Source of the DNA: Orthonyx spaldingii
Taxonomy: Eukaryota; Chordata; Aves; Passeriformes; Orthonychidae
DNA: 64,000 bases
NCBI GenBank assembly: GCA_013397795.1
Contig: VZTJ01004744.1
Coordinates: forward strand, 19,905-83,904
Reading direction: 5' to 3'
Shown here: in pieces, positions 57,837 to 64,000 of the stretch
Numbering within the stretch: position 1 is the first letter of the stretch
Layout: each line of letters begins with the position of its first letter
Notes under the pieces: model-generated
Database searches by the model: none
Told to the model about the DNA's origin: nothing
What the model saw: the letters and a program-made list of their open reading frames with translations, nothing else
Position numbers and translations under genes: made by a program

Positions 57837-60800
57837 GCCCCCTCAGTGCTCTGATTTATTTCTCATTTTCACATTACAGCACCTCTGCCTCACAGAAAAA
57901 AAAAACCACAAAAATTAATTGCCAAGAGTAATGTATGCCTAGCAGTGGGAATTTTCTCATTAGCATTTCTTTTTGTTAACAAACAAGTCCTTATCTTTCT
58001 AATGACTTTTTAAGTACCAGCAGTGAGGACACTGCCACCAACCTGAAGCCATCCCAGCCCCCAGCTGGCTGGTGATCTCACAAGATTTTATTGGTAGCTC
58101 ATGTATCCTTAAAGAGAATGAGCTTTTGAACACAGTACAGTGCAGGAGAGGAAGAGACCTCCAGGTATTTCAGAATCCTCACCAATCTCTCCCCCTCAAC
58201 AGCAATATAATTTCCAGTTCTCCCAGCAGCAGCATCCTCCTTTCATTTATAGAAGAGTAATTCCCACCCACGTTTTATTAATCGTCAAAGCAGAAAAGGA
58301 TTGTGTGATGCAGCTGCAAAGAAGGTCAGAAGCAAAAATAAGGAGGCAGTGCCATGAAGAGAAACCCAGGTCCAGTGTCATTAAACATGTGGCCTCAAGA
58401 ACAAGGCTAGACTGGCTTTCAATGCTCTGCAGACTGCATTTTGAGTTTGGAGTCATACACACACTTCATTTGCAAAGACATCTTGTAAATAGGTTAAATC
58501 CTGTAAATTTCAGAAAAAAGAGCTGAGACAGTGGCAGAGACAATTTCATACCACTTAGTTTGCAAGAAAACTTCAAAATAAAAAAAAAATAGTTATATTT
58601 CTGTATGCACCTTTCCCCACAAAACCACCTAACCAGTAGGTCTATAGTAACATATTAATGTAACATGTAATAACAAAATAATTATTTTTAAAAGATTCGT
58701 GTTTTCAGACGCTTTTGGTCATTGTTTCCACAGTTATCAAACATCACCATGGTAATCTGAATTCTCCTGGGAGCTATCAACCCTTAACTGCAGCTGTAGT
58801 TTGCATTTCAGACTGTCTGAGCTGGTAATATAAGGACCTCTTGATCACATTCATTTTCTAATTAAGAAAAAATGATAAGCAGATGTAGGAGGGGGGGGAA
58901 AGGAAAACAAACATCAAACCCAAAAAATCCCCTTGAACTAGAAAATATGTACTTTCATTTGGGAGATAGAAACTGCCTTATGAAAGAAAGCAAGAAGAAA
59001 AAATGGGTAACGGAAAATTAACAGGGGAAATAATTATGTCAATAAATAAGTAGAGAACAATTGATTGACACAACAGTGAAGATTTACCAGACAGACGAAA
59101 CATAAGAAACCTGCCTCCAAAGCAAACAAGCATCAGCACTGTGTGATAGAAAGTGTGTGTAAAATCTTTCCCAAGAGACCATTAAACATGCAAAAAACTG
59201 CAAGCTAGTTTGCAAGATGCAGTTTTGCACATATTTAGCTTATTTCTGATCAAGGGCAATACTTAACTACAGACTTCAAAATAATAGGCTTCAGGCTTTC
59301 TACTCCTCAGATGAAGACAATTATTGAGCATGAATCCCCATCCCCTCTCATTTGCAGTTACAATATGCTCAAGCTATAAAGGAGTGACACTCAGAATCAC
59401 TGCCTTCAACTGGAAATCAGAAATGAGTGAGGCGGAGCAAAGGCTCGCCTGCCTCAGCATCCTGCTCTGATGCTGACCATGAGAGGATGCCCAGGACAGA
59501 AAGTTAGGCAGTCCCAGCCATATGAAGTCTTCCAGATTCTGGATTAAATGAGATCAGATTTTTTGCACAATAGGAAGCAAAACTCAGAACAATATAGGAG
59601 AGGGACAATTCAAACTGTCCATGTTCTTTCCTGTTTGCAGACAGGTGATACTAAACTCAAAAAGAATAGTGGGGCAAAAAGGACCCTGGTTTGTGTTGTG
59701 TTCAGGGCAGATCAAGGAGATGTGCTTATTGCTGCAGCAAACAAAAATGGGTTTCTGAGCCTCCATGCAATTTTCTGGAAGAGAGCATTTGTCTCAGTTC
59801 TCTTTCTACCAGAGTGGAAGCCAAGGCAGGGTTGGCTTGAGACAAGTCAGGCACTTGCCTGGGAGGAGACTGCTTGAAATAGCAAGACATTTCCATCCTG
59901 CTGCCTCTTTTGCCTACAACAGTCCTGAAAGTGAGAACTGTAAGAGGTGCTGGGATCAGGCCCAGACACTTCCAGTGCAGTGACGAAACCGCAGCCCTCC
60001 CCTCAGCCATCCCAGCATGGCTGCCTTTCCCTGTCCCCTCCTCTGTTGCAGCAGGTGGAACACAAATCCAGCACTGCTGTGTGTTCAGTGTTGTTGTAGT
60101 GAGCTGCCAACCTCTCCTTCCCTTTCCCAGGGCTTTGACACAGCATTTCACACACTGTCCTCATCCCACACTGCTGTTTTCCTCCCCTTTCCTAGTGAGT
60201 CTGTAACCCCTTGTCCCTGGATCTCAGCTGCACTGCTGCTTAGCTCTCTGTGGAATCATGTTTGTGCCTTGTGGGAGTGGAGTGCTGAGGAGCAGGGATG
60301 CATGTCCTGCACTGCTGCCTGATCCTCAGCAGGATCATCACCAGTAGCTGCTGACAACACGGGACTTTCTGTGGCTCTGGCCTCTGTATTTTTAGAAGTT
60401 GCATAAAGATTGGAATGTCAGAGCATCAGACCAGGCCCTGTGAGTCACACCAGACCTGTAAAGCTCATAAAGATCTCGGACTGGTTTAGAGACCAGTTTG
60501 ATGAATGTGAATACAAAGCAACAAACAACTTTTTATGAAATAAATTTAATGGCACCACAGGCTCTTGGCTCTTGCAAAACTTCACTGCATTTCTGAAATA
60601 CTCGGAAGAGCTGAGAACCAGAAAACAATTCAGCTCAGCCACAGGATCAAAAAAACCAAAAGAAGCCAAAGGATATCAACAATGTCTGACATGGTTTGGT
60701 CGTGAGTTCGGATGAAATGGTTTCATGTGATTTTGAAGCATCACATTTTGTGAAGAAACTGGCCATGAAACTACTTAAGAGAATTCTAAAGTTGTTTTGT

Positions 60801-63800
60801 AAAAGAAAAGCTCTCATGCTCAGGTTGCATTTGTTTGGGTGAGGTTGCTTAAGGAAAGAACAGGAACGTGGTAACCTGGACAATAACGCAGTGAAAGCCC
60901 GTTCAGTGGGACTGCCAGTCATTGCTTCGAGCTACACAAAGGACAGCACCAAGATGTCTTCATTGCACCAGTTTAATCTTCACCTTCATTACAGTTATTT
61001 TCACCCCTTTGGGCAAATATCAGTATTTAGTAGAGATGCAAAGCACAGGTCTGAGTGCAGTCACTCCCACTGTCAGAGGCCCGTGTGCCCGGGCTGGGCG
61101 CCTGCAGGAGCCCTCGGGGCTGGGGTGGTTTCTGCAGCACTGTCCGTGGTCCTGTCCCTCAGTCTGTTTGTCCCCTCTCCTCGAGGGGCTGGCACGGTCA
61201 CTGCTGTGCTTTACAGTGCCAATAATCCAGGAATCTGCAATGGAAAAAATTAAAGTCCCATAATTAACCTTTTCCTAACAACAGCAGCGGCAACATATCT
61301 GAGGTCAGACCTCATTTAGAAAGCCTGTGCCTCCAACGTTGGTGTATGTAGCTTTTGGTAACGGATTAAAGGGATTTTTCCCTCTGTTCACATCCTCCTC
61401 AGACAGTAGGCTTTGTCTCACTGTTTGAACAAGCACTGGTAATAATTACAAGCAGCTCTGGAATTACAAATAGTCACTTTATAGATAGACATGTCGCAGA
61501 ACAGTAGCAAAATATTTCTGGGTAATTTTTTCTTCTTCATATATTTTAACGTACTTCAAAGATAGTTTTTAAAACATCAGTCCCTAGAATAAGTATTTAA
61601 AGCCCAACTGCCATGTATCTAATTCTTGGTGTTTAAGCCAGAACTAAGTTTTAAACTACTGTTCTTTGTGAATATGCATATTGGTTGGCAAAAGGCTCTT
61701 CTAGCAGATACTATCAGTAGACAATCAGTCTGGTCTATTATTTCATTTTTTCTGATCATCAGTTTCACTTTGAAACCATTGGTTAACCTGGGGCATTTCA
61801 TGCAGGTGCACTGGAGTCCTTTATCTTGTACTTCAGTGGTCTTATGTCCTTTTTATGTCCTCTGGTTTCATTAGGTGTCTACAGCAACTGAATATTTTAC
61901 CCTGAGGAGTTTCAATTATTTATGAACATGGAATATTTGCTGGTTTTCACAGTATATGGTTTCCTTTCACCATCTAAGTGACTTTGTACATGATCAGATT
62001 AATCTGTGCTCAATTTTCCAAGTGCTTTTGTAGATCTGTTTAGAGTTCCCAGAGTTCATCTAATTTCCTTTCTCAATCATCAACTTTAATTGAGTTTTAC
62101 GCCTTTTATGAAAGAAACGGAACTAAGTAAGGTCACTTGAATTATAACCTACTCCTAAGTCCTTGCTTAACTAAATTGAGCTCTCTCATAAAAAATAAAA
62201 TCTCAGATTAAAAAAGAAAAAAGGGCTACTCTCTAGTGACTTCTAATATGTCTGTATTCTCTCATCTGATAAACCCAGAGCTTGTACGTTCCTCAGCTAT
62301 GTTGTGGATATGATCTACTCACCAAAACCACGGAGCTCTTTCAAAGTCAGATTTCAAACTACCTGACATGAAGCTGTTCCCATCAATACTGAAAATTATT
62401 TTAGCGGGATCATTTGCAAGAGTGGTGACTCATAAATTTAAGAAAAGAGTTCATAATAATTTGTGGTCCAACGATCTTTCTCTTGAGATGCTGCCAGAAT
62501 TTCACTGACATGAATGATGATTCACAAATGATGACTCCAGCCTCTGTTTCAAAATAAGTAAGGAAAATTATTCCAAGAACCAGTATCTATTTTAAACTTC
62601 TTTACACTGGCTGACTGAAATAAAACCAAGAACACAACTTCTTCCTCTGCAGGAACAACACAATTTGCTGACAGTTATGAAGCGAAAGCTACAGAAAGAT
62701 GGTATCACCTATATGAGAGGAAGACAAATTCCATTTATATTTTCTTATTCTGGACATCACTGCTAATGTCAACACAAACTGAACGGTTTAAACCAACCCT
62801 CCTCCAGTGACAGGCAGCCCTTTTTCTCCAGCCTCCCAGGCTGCACCCCAGCAAGCCTTTCTCCTCCTTGTTTAGGAGGACTAACACCTATGCAACAGGG
62901 TTATCACCTTCAGAGCACAGCTGAGGAGGGCACTGGTGACCCCACACTGCTGACCAGTCAGAAATCCATGCACATGGGGTATAAAAGTCAACACACTTCT
63001 GTATACAAGTATGAGCAACTGCTGTTCATGCCCCAGACCTGGGAGGTTACAAACCCAAGTCCACCACATCACACTGACAGTGTCTGTGCTCACTCTAACG
63101 TGCTCAGCAATCCAGCAATGCCAGAAGGAAAAATTGGGTTTCTATTACACAAATGAACATCCAGAGAAATACCTGTCACTCCCTTAGGGTAAAGAACTTC
63201 ACTGAATCACCCCAGCTCTTCGTCCAACTTCCACTGAGATTTCTTTGGGGTGACAATATTGGGAGTATTGCTGGGATCCTACCACCTACCACCTGGAAGG
63301 CATTTTGGACAGTTTGTTCTCTTCCCATACACAACCTGAGTTTAAAGCAGAAGGGAGATCAAAAAGGCCTGAAAGGGAATTTGCATTCTACTTCCTTTCC
63401 CTTCAACAGCACCATCAGAAAGGTTTGAGTCACTCACCAAAGTACCCAACACCAAACTTCATTGCCAGCTTTCTCCTGAGTAAACACAAAACCCATTAAA
63501 ACTCCACATGTAAGCCATAAGCTCTGTTCACCTATGCCCAAAGGAGCAGTGTCTGTGGTTCCATGTTTTCCTCTAAGAATCACCACAGCCTCCATATGGA
63601 CAGCCCCATAACCAAATCCTTGCTTACTCTACAGAAGCTTGACATTTGAAATTAATTGCCTGTACTTTCCTGTAGGAAATAGCAAAAACAGGTATCACCT
63701 CTACGCACATGACCAGTCATGATCAAATAGACCAAAATGTGTAGTTTATCTGGGAGAACACAGGGCCTCTCAGAGGCAGATGTAAATTGGAAAGACAGAC

Positions 63801-64000
63801 AGACAGTTGTAGTGTCAATGAAACCATGACAGGGATGTGTAGGATGTCATGGGTTTATCCAGGAAGAGTCAGTCTTGCAAGTGACCTATGGTGCAGGAAG
63901 CAGTGCACTTTGCTTCCTGGGAAACAGAGCCAGTGACCAGCTAGTTTTGAGTATTGATGGGTATATAATCCAATTAAAAGTTGTTCCGCCTCCAGGGAAA
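57837..64000. other. Unique noncoding sequence, no gene seen
   Basis: Six kilobases without a repeat or gene I can identify. GC-richer patches at 59980-60330 and 61060-61220 are CpG-poor and lack hallmarks. Low-complexity runs occur at 58579-58590 (A) and 58891-58899 (G). A short ACAG repeat (three to four units) lies at 63793-63807. The AT-rich stretch 62440-62570 has clustered ATGATGATTCACAAATG-type motifs but no proven role. Confidence 0.45.

Noticed and set aside
57901..58100. Possible further CR1 or SINE tail near GCCATCCCAGCCCC
   Set aside because: The landmark strings of CR1 3' ends are absent, and only general GC-rich similarity remains.

Overview
This window looks like a gene-poor stretch of a songbird (passerine) nuclear genome. 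The evidence is repeat content. There are CR1 LINE pieces, a SINE that joins a tRNA-Ile head to a CR1 tail (a type known from songbirds), and at least ten LTRs or LTR fragments, several with the layout of passerine endogenous-retrovirus LTRs. I found no protein-coding gene I can name and no rRNA, tRNA gene or CRISPR. Open frames are short, mostly in repeats, and carry no domain I recognise. Family assignments come from memory and internal comparison, not from a database search.

Layout. 1-2571: non-repetitive, GC-richer towards 2100. 2572-3688: a 981-bp miniature LTR retrotransposon with two LTRs, a tRNA-Met-type primer site, a polypurine tract and no retroviral gene, flanked on both sides by a 68-bp direct repeat. 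3689-10565: unique sequence broken by three LTRs (5383-5761 minus, 7105-7553 plus, about 9846-10565 minus); the third contains a 270-base assembly gap. 10566-26966: long, mostly unique noncoding sequence with one LTR near 17480. 26967-27196: a compact LTR with an alpharetrovirus-like promoter/poly(A) layout. 27197-34533: unique sequence, then a CR1/A30/CR1/SINE cluster at 32237-34533. 37661-38001: a solo LTR with a perfect 6-bp target duplication. 42856-43485, 46661-47443 and 47470-47880: three more LTRs, the last two adjacent and convergent. 47881-54443: unique. 54444-54932: an LTR on minus. 56424-57836: a roughly 1-kb LTR interrupted by a second LTR of the same family as 5383-5761. 57837-64000: unique.

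No genes work together here. The biology that can be read is a history of retroelement insertions: solo LTRs, one nested insertion, one tRNA/LINE chimeric SINE and one structurally complete but gene-less LTR element. Several AT-rich, repeat-free stretches could be regulatory, but only a cross-species alignment can show this. The most unusual object is the miniature LTR element with its 68-bp flanking duplication.
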